Shown here: piece by piece, positions 1 to 8,253 of the stretch
How the letters are laid out: the number at the start of each line of letters is the position of its first letter
How positions within the stretch are numbered: the stretch's first letter is position 1
DNA from: CAZTUH01 sp964616175
GTDB lineage: Bacteria; Pseudomonadota; Gammaproteobacteria; Burkholderiales; Burkholderiaceae_B
Direction of reading: 5' to 3'
DNA length: 64,000 nucleotides
Assembly: GCA_964616175.1 (NCBI GenBank)
Contig: CAZTUH010000003.1
Location: 124,001 to 188,000, forward strand
Made by a program: the position numbers and the translations under genes
Notes under the pieces: model-generated
What the model saw: only the letters and a program-made list of their open reading frames with translations
Told to the model about the DNA's origin: nothing
Databases searched by the model: none

Positions 1-912
1 ATGAGTGCCTTTCAAGAAGCACAAATGTATTCACTAAACGATAGGAATATACATAATCTGGCTATTATGGGAGGATTTGATGAAGCTCAGGATATTGTAA
101 AAGTTTTATCTTCTGATTTAGAATTTAAGTGTAAATATCGATTAGGAATCGTAAATTCAATAAATTGGGCTCGAATAGCTGCTCAGGTGGTTTATTATTT
201 CTATGGATGGTTGCATTCTACCATAAAAGAAGATCAAAAAATCTCTTTTGCTGTTCCTTCTGGAAATTTTGGAAATATTCTTGCTGGATACATTTCTCGC
301 AATATGGGTCTACCGATTCATAGGCTTTTTCTTGTAACAAATGAAAATAATGTTTTGGAAGAGTTTTTCAAAACAGGAATTTATAGGCCAAGAAATCCTG
401 AAAGTATCTATGTTACTTCTAGTCCATCTATGGATATTTCTCGAGCTTCCAATCTTGAACGATTTATTTTTGAACTTGTCAATAAAGATAGTGATCATGT
501 CAAATACCTGTGGAAAAAATTAGCAAAAGAAAACTTCTTTGATCTATCACATCTAAAACATTCATTTGAAGAGAAGCATGGGTTTCTAGCAGAAAGTAGT
601 TCCCATAACGATCGTATTAGAATGATTAAATGGGCATATGAGAACTTTCAAATCATTCTGGATCCGCACACTGCAAATGCAATCAAAATTGCAAGACAGT
701 TTGCCGATTCAAATATTCCAATACTAGTTCTGGAAACAGCAAAAGCAATAAAATTTCCAGAAACAATCAACGAAGCCCTTGGAACAGTAGCTCCTAGACC
801 TAAGTCTTTAATTAATCTGGAAAGATTGCCAAGGCATTATGAATCAATGGATAACAATGATGTAACAATAAAGGAATACATTAAGAAACATGCAAATCTT
901 CAAAGGACTTAA
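1..912 (+). CDS. thrC: Threonine synthase, 3' part (cut by window edge)
   Basis: This is the PLP enzyme that converts O-phosphohomoserine to threonine, the last step of threonine synthesis. The 303 visible residues match the C-terminal two thirds of the ThrC family. They include the phosphate-binding segment SGNFGN at about residues 87-92, followed by the GYISRNMGLPI stretch. Full-length members have about 470 residues, so about 170 N-terminal residues, including the PLP lysine region, lie before the window. The ATG at base 1 is probably an internal methionine. The gene converges on the DUF1178 gene, and the two stop codons interlock at 909-912. Confidence 0.95.
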   Translation: MSAFQEAQMYSLNDRNIHNLAIMGGFDEAQDIVKVLSSDLEFKCKYRLGIVNSINWARIAAQVVYYFYGWLHSTIKEDQKISFAVPSGNFGNILAGYISRNMGLPIHRLFLVTNENNVLEEFFKTGIYRPRNPESIYVTSSPSMDISRASNLERFIFELVNKDSDHVKYLWKKLAKENFFDLSHLKHSFEEKHGFLAESSSHNDRIRMIKWAYENFQIILDPHTANAIKIARQFADSNIPILVLETAKAIKFPETINEALGTVAPRPKSLINLERLPRHYESMDNNDVTIKEYIKKHANLQRT

Positions 913-1373
913 TGCAATGAAGAATCATCCAAAAAATTGGGGATGTTTAGCACTTCAATTCCCTCTTCAATTAGAGAATTCTGTTCTTCAACTGTTACAA
1001 CACCCCTTATCGGTCTCTCTTTAGTTTCCCTTCGATGTATTCGTCTTGCTTCTTCTGCAAAAAGCATTCCAACATTTTCTGTTCTTTTTATAAGTTTTCT
1101 AATATTTTTTATTATTGAAGCTTGAATATTCTCGAGTCGTTTCTCTGTCATAGCAGAATTCTGGTTGATATCTTTATTTGCTTCATTGGTGGCAAGGCTA
1201 TGCTTTACATTTAAATGAGGAGCAGACAATAGTTTCTCAATATTTTTAGAATTGCAGATCGGACAACTTAGATGCTCATTTTCCTGTTGAGCATTGTAGT
1301 CATCGTGAGATTTAAACCATCCTTCAAAAAGATGGCCAAACTCACATTGAAGATTAAAAACTTTAAATGTCAT
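909..1373 (-). CDS. DUF1178 family zinc-ribbon-like protein
   Basis: This 154-residue protein matches the DUF1178 family of proteobacteria, whose function is unknown. The N-terminus carries the family signature: a Cys at about 10 with GH at 13-14, then FEGWF. A CPIC pair at 37-40 makes a small zinc-binding ribbon likely. The C-terminal half is charged and probably helical, and ends in a segment rich in Glu and Val. It is convergent with thrC, and its stop codon shares two bases with the thrC stop. The ATG at 1373 is the natural start because the family begins only a few residues before the first Cys. Confidence 0.85.
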   Translation of the reverse strand: MTFKVFNLQCEFGHLFEGWFKSHDDYNAQQENEHLSCPICNSKNIEKLLSAPHLNVKHSLATNEANKDINQNSAMTEKRLENIQASIIKNIRKLIKRTENVGMLFAEEARRIHRRETKERPIRGVVTVEEQNSLIEEGIEVLNIPNFLDDSSLH

Positions 1374-1455
1374 AAAGAAACTTTAAACAAATCGAAAAAT
1401 TCAGAATATTGCATAAGAAGTAATGCTTTCAAGAAGACAAAATTATTTCCATTCT

Positions 1456-1997
1456 CTATCGAGGTAACCGTCCCCGATATTCAGCGGTTCGAGTATTTAT
1501 TTCAATATTATCCCCAATTTTTCAAAATAATGGAACATTAATTTCTAAATGGGTATTTATCTTTGCAGATTTTAAAGCTCTACTTGAAGTATCTCCACGA
1601 ATAGCTGGTTCTGTGTAAATTATTTTACAGATAACAATATCTGGAAATTCAATTGCAATAGGTCTTTCCTGATAAAAAACCACATCTACAATCATGTTTG
1701 ATTGCAAATAATGGAGAGCTTTCCCCATTTTCTGGGATTCAATCTTATTTTGATTAAAACCACTATCTAGAAAAACATACATACCTTGAGAAAAGAAAGA
1801 ATAGGTGCATTTCTTACGTTCTAAATGCAGCAGTTCGAATTTCTCATCAGCTTTAACAACAGTTTCAATAAAGGAATTATTTAGGAAATTTTTAAGCTTT
1901 AATCTAACTGCTGCTGTATTTGTTCTTCCAGATCTATTATAGGGATTTTAGCAATTAATATAATGTTTCCTATTTTTAATTCTTGTGCAATTTTCAT
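1456..1997 (-). pseudogene. efp: Elongation factor P, decayed
   Basis: Reading the minus strand from ATG 1997 gives an EF-P N-terminus (MKIAQELKIGN), which then loses frame after a deletion. The frame resumes with SGRTNTAAVRLKLKN, KADEKFE and the long segment with DSGFNQ, MGKALHYL and YTEPAIRGDTS. A TGA at 1524-1522 sits where relatives have Cys (PLF-C-xIGD). The frame then continues as KIGDNIEINTRTAEYRGR to a TAG at 1458-1456. The lesions are therefore an internal deletion/frameshift, which removes the loop just before the modified arginine, and a late nonsense codon. EF-P normally relieves ribosome stalling at polyproline. The longest open piece is 1522-1782. It lies just downstream of the decayed earP. 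Confidence 0.88.
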
Positions 1998-2051
1998 TTA
2001 GATTATCTTATGAGTGCGGTATGGATGTTAAGTTTTTCTTGCATAATTTAA

Positions 2052-3130
2052 TTAATATCTCTGATAAGCTTTTTCCGCGAGAAATTTTTTATCAAATTCA
2101 ATAGCTAATTTTTTCCATTGATAAAAATTGAAATTAGAAATCAAAGATTCTCTAAGATTTGCCTCTATTAGCTTTATTTCTTCCTTATCCCAGGAATGAA
2201 TCAAGTTAATTACTGTGAAACAGGTAGATGATGAGAATATATGTTCAGCCAGGCTTCTAATTTTTCTAAATGAATCGAACCACTTTGCTTATAAATCTGC
2301 CATATGAATGGTCGTGCTGCCCAAATAGCATGTATAAAGGAATCTTCACCCCCGAACAAAGTTTAGATCTGAACATCAAAGGATTCTATCAAAAGTATTT
2401 TGATTTACAAGAGAAAGCTCAACAATACTAACCCATTTTGTTTTTCCATGTATAATCAACCTCCATTCAAAACTATTAAGACTGTTGGCTTTTTTATTTG
2501 TTCTAGAACTTTGATGAGAATATGAATCGGTGCACTTTTATAACAAAATATAGTATATAGTACATAGAAATAAGTTCTTCTTTAAAATATCACTTACTTG
2601 AAGTAAACCAATTTTATTGAAAAAATCTATTTGCAGAGCACGAGATGATTGAAATGAATCTCTTTCCAAAGATAGGCCTTTTCTCTTAGTAACCCTCCAC
2701 TATGTTCGGAAAATCCTAGAAAATAAAAGGCTTTTTCTAAGCCAAACCTATTGATTGATTTTAAACCGTGACAATTGTCAATCCAATCTTTTGCAGTTAA
2801 ATGCTCAATGCTAATATAGAAGCTTTCTTGTGAAAGTATTAATTTCTTGTAAAAGTTTGGAGGGCCACACTGAAAAGTCTCGACTACAAGATTTCCAGGA
2901 ATAAAATTTCTTCTAATATTCCACCAAATAATCTCAATATCTTCGATAACCTAATAATTAGAATTAATAATCACTCCAAATTGTATCTTCGAAAAAGTCC
3001 AAAGATTGTCAACCCAAATTCTTATTTTCCATGAATACTCTTTGCTAAGTTGCTTTGCAAGTCTCCAAGAAAAACCAATATCTCCATAATGATCAACAAC
3101 TCGGAAAAAATATCCGCTAACAATTTTCAT
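2052..3130 (-). pseudogene. earP: EF-P arginine rhamnosyltransferase EarP, decayed
   Basis: Fragments of EarP (DUF2331) can be read on the minus strand from ATG 3130. The N-terminus contains FRVVDHYGDIG followed by WRLAKQLSKE and IRIWVDNL. After a TAG at 2953-2951 the frame continues with VVETFQCGPP and FYFLGFSEHSGGLLRE, a family hallmark. Another frame then carries NFVRGEDSFIHAIWAARPF and WQIYKQ, with one extra G in a G-run near 2362. The end reads FDKKFLAEKAYQRY with a stop at 2054-2052. At least one nonsense codon and two frameshifts are present. Intact EarP transfers rhamnose from dTDP-rhamnose to EF-P Arg32. The efp/earP adjacency is typical of betaproteobacteria. Confidence 0.87.
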
Positions 3131-3554
3131 TGTCCTATGAAAAAATAGGTCATCTTACATTCTTACTTCTTAAAAAAAGAAGTAGCTGTACTATAATTGA
3201 ATAAGTTGATTTTTAACATTAGTATGTAGGATTCCAAGAATGAACAGAAATAATATCATCCAGATGAATTTGTTCCAATCAAGTTATTAAGTTTGATGTG
3301 ATCTCGAGATTTTTCATCCTATAATTGGTCCTATTTTATCTTATTTGTTGGATAGATATTTTTCAAAAGCTTTTTAGATCATCAATTTAGAAAATTTAAT
3401 GAGGATTTATTTATCCGATTCCCTAAGTTTATCCATTTCAGATTGTTCAATCTATAGAGTTCGAGTTTTTAACTTATTTTCTTTACTAGATGAATGTTCA
3501 TTTTCTCAAAGTTTGATTGCAATAATTACTGCGATTTTGAAAGATTAAAATCAT
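3131..3554. other. Non-coding stretch between decayed earP and eamA
   Basis: I see no recognisable gene, RNA or repeat in these 424 bases. A 49-codon open frame at 3399-3548 has no ribosome binding site and no resemblance to a family I know. It may be chance or the end of a decayed gene. The promoter of eamA should lie here. Confidence 0.5.
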
Positions 3555-4439
3555 ATGTCTTTTGCTCATACAGTTTTAGCATTATTGGTTGTATTTATCT
3601 GGGGAACTAACTTTGTAGTTATCAAGCTTGGATTAATGGATTTTCCTCCCTTTTTATTTGCAACCTTGCGATTTACTTTTTCATTCTTTCCATGGTTGTT
3701 TTTCGTCCGACACCCATCAATATCATGGATAGTAACTGCAATCATTGGAATACTTATGGGAGTTGGTCAATTTGGTTTGCTTTTCTGGGCAATGCAAAGT
3801 GCTATTTCTCCTGGAATGGCATCACTCGTTGTACAAGCTCAAGTAATTTTTACCATTTTCATGGCTATGATATTCTATTCTGAACGGCCAGGATCTATGC
3901 AAAAAATAGCATTATCAATTGCAATTACTGGATATGTAACAGTAGGTTGGTATAGCATTGGAAATTCGCAAGAAAGCGTTTCTTTATTTGGATTGTGTAT
4001 AGTTTTATTAGTTGCTTTTATTTGGTCTTGTGTAAATTTATTAATTCGTTCAGTAGGATGTGTTAGTGCTTTTGGTTTGATGGTCTGGAGCAGTGCATAT
4101 TCAATCCCAATATTATTGATTATAAGTTTTATATTTGAGGGTTCGGATTTGATCTTTAAATCTTTAAATCAAGCTAGTTGGATTGCTTGGACATCTGTAT
4201 TTTGGCAAGCTTTAGGGAATACGTTATTTGGTTTTGGAATTTGGAACTGGTTATTGGCACGTTATCCAGTATCAGTTGTGACTCCTACTGCCTTGCTTGT
4301 TCCTGTTTTTGGGATTATTTCATCTGTATTTTTTTTAAACGAATCACTACCAATATGGAAATTAATAGCAATTGGTCTAGTCTTGTTTGGGTTAGTTTTT
4401 AATATTTATTCAGCTACAGCTAATAATCATAATTCCTGA
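3555..4439 (+). CDS. eamA: EamA/DMT-family metabolite exporter
   Basis: This is a 294-residue inner-membrane transporter of the drug/metabolite superfamily with about ten hydrophobic helices arranged as two EamA repeats (about 5-135 and 148-285). It closely resembles E. coli EamA/YdeD, an exporter of O-acetylserine and cysteine. The shared features are LALLVV at the N-terminus, the WGTNFVVIKLG segment, ASLVVQAQ in the first repeat, and LLVPVFGIISS in the second. Substrate is inferred from that similarity only. It converges on nadD with 41 bases between. It is transcribed away from the decayed efp/earP locus. Confidence 0.88.
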   Translation: MSFAHTVLALLVVFIWGTNFVVIKLGLMDFPPFLFATLRFTFSFFPWLFFVRHPSISWIVTAIIGILMGVGQFGLLFWAMQSAISPGMASLVVQAQVIFTIFMAMIFYSERPGSMQKIALSIAITGYVTVGWYSIGNSQESVSLFGLCIVLLVAFIWSCVNLLIRSVGCVSAFGLMVWSSAYSIPILLIISFIFEGSDLIFKSLNQASWIAWTSVFWQALGNTLFGFGIWNWLLARYPVSVVTPTALLVPVFGIISSVFFLNESLPIWKLIAIGLVLFGLVFNIYSATANNHNS

Positions 4440-4480
4440 AATTTTCACGACAACAACAATACAAAATTACAAGAGGAACT

Positions 4481-5077
4481 TTAAGAAAAATATAAATTTT
4501 CCTGAAAAATGTATTCCATGACTAGTTTGGGTAAATAGCTTTTTACATCCTTTTTCAAGGAAAGGAATGTTCGAATTTGACTTGAAGATATTGTAGAGAA
4601 AAATTTTGGAGTTGGAACAAATTGTATTAAGCAACAACGAGATGTTAAAGCAATTGAAATCTCTGGGTTAATTCTTACTGGTATCCCTGCTCGATAAGCA
4701 ATACCTAAATCAACTTGATCCAAGATTTTTTTCCATTCTTTCCAAGAAGAAAAATTTGAAAATTGATCAGAACCAAGTATCCAAGTATAGTTATTACCTT
4801 TCGGTAATGATTTAATTGTATCTATAGTGTAAGTAATACCTTTCCTAGAAGTTTCTGTTAAATTTAGCGTAATCTTTGATTCTGACGAAATTGCAAGTTC
4901 TAACATTTTTATTCGTTGGTGAACTGAGGCTTTCGGACACTGTTTCTCTCTCGAATAAGGGGTGAGAATCATTTGAATTTCATCAAGATTTAGCCAATTT
5001 CTTGCAATTATTGCTAAATTGATATGTCCAAGATGGATTGGATCAAAGCATCCTCCTAAAAGTCCAACACGTTTCAT
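4481..5077 (-). CDS. nadD: Nicotinate-nucleotide adenylyltransferase
   Basis: This enzyme adenylates nicotinate mononucleotide in NAD synthesis. The 198-residue product starts with the nucleotidyltransferase signature GGCFDPIHLGH (residues 8-18, with the catalytic H-x-G-H). It ends with the family motif SSSQIRTFL. I place the start at ATG 5077, which overlaps the hemF stop as ATGA and indicates translational coupling. A longer frame to 5086 would need a TTG start inside hemF. In many Burkholderiales rsfS and rlmH follow nadD. Neither is present here, and eamA converges instead. Confidence 0.95.
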   Translation of the reverse strand: MKRVGLLGGCFDPIHLGHINLAIIARNWLNLDEIQMILTPYSREKQCPKASVHQRIKMLELAISSESKITLNLTETSRKGITYTIDTIKSLPKGNNYTWILGSDQFSNFSSWKEWKKILDQVDLGIAYRAGIPVRINPEISIALTSRCCLIQFVPTPKFFSTISSSQIRTFLSLKKDVKSYLPKLVMEYIFQENLYFS

Positions 5078-5991
5078 AATATCCAAACCATTGGTTTTAA
5101 ATATTTGTAGAGTTTTTCTTCTTTGCTTCCAATTTTTGGTTTCCAGTTATATGACCACTTTGCAATTGGGGGCATAGAAAGGAAAATTGATTCAATTCTT
5201 CCTTCTGACTGCAGTCCAAATAGAGTTCCTCTGTCGAATATGAGATTAAATTCAACATAACGAGCACGTCTATGTGCTTGAAATGTTCGTTCATGTTCTC
5301 CATAAGGAATTGCTTCCCTGCGTTCCAATATTGGAAAATAACTGTTTAAGAAAGCATCGCCTACAGATCGAATTAATGCAAATGATTTGTCAAATCCAAG
5401 CGAGTTTAAACCATCAAAAAATATTCCACCAACTCCTCGAGTTTCATTTCGATGTTTTAAAAAAAAATAATTATCACACCATTGTTTATAATCTTGATAA
5501 TAATTTGGACCATAAGGTGAAAGAGCACCATGACAAGCTTTATGGAAATGAAAAATATCTTCCTCATAAACATAAAACGGAGTCAAATCCATTCCACCTC
5601 CAAACCAAAATCTATTCTCTTGGTTGATATCAGCTGTTTCAGATAAAAACATGCGCACGTTCATATGAACACTAGGAACATGTGGATTCCTTGGATGAAA
5701 TACTACTGAAACTCCTATTGCCTGCCATGGATTTTTTGACGAAACAGGATGCATGGAAAAATGAGCTGACTCTGGCAAGTTATTTCTTTTGATATGGCTA
5801 AAAAGGATACAAGCTCTTTCAAACAGCTTTCCATTTTCAATTAAATAAGATAAACCTTCACTCTTACATTTTTCTGATTTCCAAGGTTCTTTATAAAATG
5901 AAGATCCTTCAATTTTCTCACATCTTCTTACAATTTTTTCTTGTAGGCTTAAAAGGTAATTCCGAACGGTAAATATACATGGATTGTCCAT
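5074..5991 (-). CDS. hemF: Oxygen-dependent coproporphyrinogen III oxidase
   Basis: HemF decarboxylates coproporphyrinogen III to protoporphyrinogen IX with molecular oxygen, a late step of haem synthesis. The 305-residue product has normal length and the conserved FGGGMDLTPFY (about 130-140) and RGVGGIFFD segments, plus RRARYVEFNL near the C-terminus. It is cotranscribed with nadD through a 4-base ATGA overlap. Only 74 bases separate its start from yebC, where purD commonly sits in relatives. The use of HemF implies oxygen is available where the cell lives. Confidence 0.97.
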   Translation of the reverse strand: MDNPCIFTVRNYLLSLQEKIVRRCEKIEGSSFYKEPWKSEKCKSEGLSYLIENGKLFERACILFSHIKRNNLPESAHFSMHPVSSKNPWQAIGVSVVFHPRNPHVPSVHMNVRMFLSETADINQENRFWFGGGMDLTPFYVYEEDIFHFHKACHGALSPYGPNYYQDYKQWCDNYFFLKHRNETRGVGGIFFDGLNSLGFDKSFALIRSVGDAFLNSYFPILERREAIPYGEHERTFQAHRRARYVEFNLIFDRGTLFGLQSEGRIESIFLSMPPIAKWSYNWKPKIGSKEEKLYKYLKPMVWIL

Positions 5992-6065
5992 ATTTAATTA
6001 GAGAGAAGCAAAAAAGTATTTCTTTGAACCCAAAAATACAAATTATTTATGATTAGTTTTATTTT

Positions 6066-6779
6066 TCAAAAGTTTGTATAGATTGCATGGACGTCTTCTA
6101 AATTTTCTAAGGAATTCAAAAGCAACTCAGCTTTTGTAGAATCTGAGTCAGCTAAATTGATTTTGTTTAACGGTTTCATAATAATTCCTTGATCTTTTGC
6201 TTTCAAATCAGATTTGCAAAATCTTTCATAAACGTACATGTAATTTTCTGGGGAACATAAAACTTCCAAGAAATTTTTCTGATTTAGAAAAACATCGTCT
6301 GCACCAGCATCCAAAGCAATTTCTATTATCTTTGTCTCTGTAATTTCCTTGGAAAAAAGAAATTGCCCACAATTTTTGAACAGAAAAATGACACAACCTT
6401 CTTGTCCAAGTTTTCCTCCAAATTTTGTAAACAAATATTTGATATTTGATACCGTTCGGGTTCGATTATCTGTTAAACAATCAATTATAATTGCCCCTCC
6501 CCCAGCACTGTATCCTTCATAACGGACATCTTCATAATTAATACCATTTCCATGTCCTAAACCTCGTTGAATTGCTTTTTGAATATTATCTTTTGGAACA
6601 TTCAAATCTGCGGCTTTATTTAAAGCTATGCGAAGACGAGGATTTGCATCAGATGGAGTTCCTCCAATGCGTGTTGCTATGGTTATTTCATGGATGATTT
6701 TAGTCCATAACTTGGCACGTTTGGCATCTTGGCGGTTTTTTCTATGTTGAATATTGGCCCATCTACTATGTCCAGACAT
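6066..6779 (-). CDS. yebC: YebC/PmpR family regulatory protein
   Basis: A 237-residue member of the YebC family (TACO1-like). It begins with the invariant MSGHSRWANIQHRK and includes GPGG-like loops and an IIIDCLTDNRTRT segment. Family members are described as transcriptional regulators, and more recently as helpers of translation at proline-rich stretches. The start is set at ATG 6779 because the conserved N-terminus begins there; an open frame upstream to 6848 is not conserved. It is followed by hemF. Given that efp is decayed in this genome, a translation role is worth keeping in mind, but that link is inference. Confidence 0.95.
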   Translation of the reverse strand: MSGHSRWANIQHRKNRQDAKRAKLWTKIIHEITIATRIGGTPSDANPRLRIALNKAADLNVPKDNIQKAIQRGLGHGNGINYEDVRYEGYSAGGGAIIIDCLTDNRTRTVSNIKYLFTKFGGKLGQEGCVIFLFKNCGQFLFSKEITETKIIEIALDAGADDVFLNQKNFLEVLCSPENYMYVYERFCKSDLKAKDQGIIMKPLNKINLADSDSTKAELLLNSLENLEDVHAIYTNF

Positions 6780-6852
6780 ATCTATTCCTGGTTTTTTTTT
6801 AAAGATTAGGTAATAAAATTTACCTGCAACTAAATAATTACACAACAAAAAA

Positions 6853-7524
6853 TCACAGCATATAGGATACTAAAAAAAATGTTAGTACAAGAAAAATAAT
6901 TAAAGCACAGCAACGAACTTTCCAATCATCTCTTGTTGGGATTGTATCCGATAAAACCTGATTTTCTAAGAAATAGCCAGTTATCATAGGAGTGATTATT
7001 TTTCTATTTTTTACAAATGAATAGAAGAACACAGCAAGAAGATGTATCAATATCATGTTGAAGATGAACCACTTATTAATTCTATGAAAAGAAAGAAAGA
7101 AAGATGCAGTTGATTCCTTAACAAAGGAATAAAAAAATCCTTGAATGAAAATATCATCACTGATAAATAGGCCACTAATTCCTTGAGCACCAAGAATTAA
7201 CAGAATGAGTAAAATTGAAAGGCCTCCAAGTGGATTATGACCAGCATATAAAAGATTACCTTTATTTTTTATATAACGGAAAATTTTTTTTGGTGAGACT
7301 AAAAACTGCGAAAATCGAGCATAAAATGGTCCAATAAAACCCCAAATAATGCGAAATATTATTAAACTTAGAGTCATAATTCCAAATCTTGGATGCCATT
7401 CCAACAAATAAGCCTTCCCTATTTTGATGCTAATAATTGCACCAATAACACATATCACAAGTGTCCAATGAAATACCCTGGTAGGAAGATCCCAGATAAG
7501 CACAGCTGATTGAGTTTTTTTCAT
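6853..7524 (-). CDS. Cytochrome b561-type membrane protein
   Basis: A 223-residue cytochrome b domain protein with four to five predicted membrane helices. The haem-ligand pattern is visible: a His in the first helix (FHWTLV), WHPRFG before the second, FHRINKW, and HLLAVFFY in the last. Such proteins are di-haem b-type subunits that pass electrons between quinols and partner cytochromes. The partner is not visible here. The start is ATG 7524, because AAGGAG lies six bases upstream on the minus strand (7536-7531); the frame upstream of it is spurious. It precedes yebC. Confidence 0.85.
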   Translation of the reverse strand: MKKTQSAVLIWDLPTRVFHWTLVICVIGAIISIKIGKAYLLEWHPRFGIMTLSLIIFRIIWGFIGPFYARFSQFLVSPKKIFRYIKNKGNLLYAGHNPLGGLSILLILLILGAQGISGLFISDDIFIQGFFYSFVKESTASFFLSFHRINKWFIFNMILIHLLAVFFYSFVKNRKIITPMITGYFLENQVLSDTIPTRDDWKVRCCALIIFLVLTFFLVSYML

Positions 7525-7596
7525 ATAAAACTCCTTATATTTTCCTTTGCAAAAAAAATCATACAACACTTTGATATATGTAAGAACTCGTATCAT

Positions 7597-7929
7597 ATAG
7601 ACCGAATTAACCGCTAAAAACCTTGTATTCTTTTCTCAAAAACATTTCTTTGCAAGAAGAAATTCTGAAATTTTCTTGGATATTATTTTTTTCTCAAAAA
7701 CAAAGTGATCTAAGACCATTTTCTTAAAAATTTTGTGTTTCTTTAGACAGCTTATCTCTTATCTAAACCAAGGAAATTTATGAGAAAAGTTGAAACCGAA
7801 AATTTTTTATTGAACAATTTTAACAAATATTTAATAGTTCATTTTTAATGAAATGTTTTTTTTGAACTTTTCGACAGTTTAAAAAATTAAAATAAAGATA
7901 ATCAATTTATGAAATTAGTTTTTAATAAT
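7597..7929. other. Intergenic region upstream of tRNA-fMet
   Basis: Very AT-rich and without a recognisable gene. A 14-base direct repeat, TTTTCTCAAAAACA, occurs at 7631-7644 and 7689-7702, 58 bases apart. Its meaning is unclear. The region separates the divergently oriented cytochrome b561 gene from the tRNA. Confidence 0.5.
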
Positions 7930-7959
7930 TTGAAAAATTTATGCAAATCAGTGTATAAT
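7930..7959 (+). promoter_or_regulatory. Sigma70-type promoter of the initiator tRNA
   Basis: A -35 element TTGAAA (7930-7935) and a perfect -10 element TATAAT (7954-7959) are separated by 18 bases. The tRNA begins 11 bases after the -10 element, which fits a short leader. Assigned from consensus and position only. Confidence 0.7.
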
Positions 7960-7969
7960 CAAAAGATAA

Positions 7970-8046
7970 CGCGGGGTGGAGCAGTCTGGCAGCTCATCGG
8001 GCTCATAACCCGAAGGTCATAGGTTCAAATCCTATCCCCGCAACCA
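7970..8046 (+). tRNA. Initiator tRNA-fMet (CAT)
   Basis: A 77-base cloverleaf including an encoded CCA end (8044-8046). The anticodon CAT lies at 8004-8006. The initiator hallmarks are present: an unpaired C at position 1 opposite A72, and three consecutive G-C pairs (GGG/CCC) at the base of the anticodon stem. The T-arm GGTTCAAATCC is normal. It is preceded by a good promoter and followed by a possible small terminator. Confidence 0.97.
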
Positions 8047-8077
8047 AGGGATTCCATTTCCAGAAATTGGTGTATAT

Positions 8078-8099
8078 TCCTTGAATTTAAGGATTTTTT
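8078..8099 (+). terminator. Possible Rho-independent terminator after tRNA-fMet
   Basis: TCCTT (8078-8082) pairs with AAGGA (8089-8093) around a six-base loop and is followed by six T residues (8094-8099). The five-pair stem is short, so this is tentative. Confidence 0.45.
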
Positions 8100-8253
8100 G
8101 CTTTTAAAAGTACACGAAAAATCCTATGAAAAGGATTAACTTTATATATCGAGAACTTCATTGTTAGAATCTAACAAACTATTTTGACTTTTTTGTTCAA
8201 ATTGTTCTGAAAAAAATAAAGAGTTATTTTCCCGAGCCTTGAAGGAGAATACA

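Noticed and set aside
1522..1524. TGA in efp read as Trp or as selenocysteine instead of stop
   Set aside because: pyrB, tamA and other intact genes end in TGA, so the standard code applies. The TGA replaces a Cys, but the same gene also has an upstream deletion/frameshift, so decay explains it.
1456..3130. Sequencing errors as the reason for the efp and earP breaks
   Set aside because: The lesions include an in-frame TAG, a TGA, a deletion and more than one frameshift spread over both genes, while all neighbours are intact. A homopolymer error could explain only the G-run near 2362.
3399..3548. 49-codon open frame upstream of eamA
   Set aside because: No ribosome binding site, no recognisable motif, and a frame of this length is not surprising.
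5274..5627. 117-codon open frame on the plus strand across hemF
   Set aside because: Antisense shadow of hemF, which is full-length and well conserved.
7631..7702. Direct repeat TTTTCTCAAAAACA as an operator or attachment site
   Set aside because: Only two copies in very AT-rich DNA, unrelated to any promoter element I could define.
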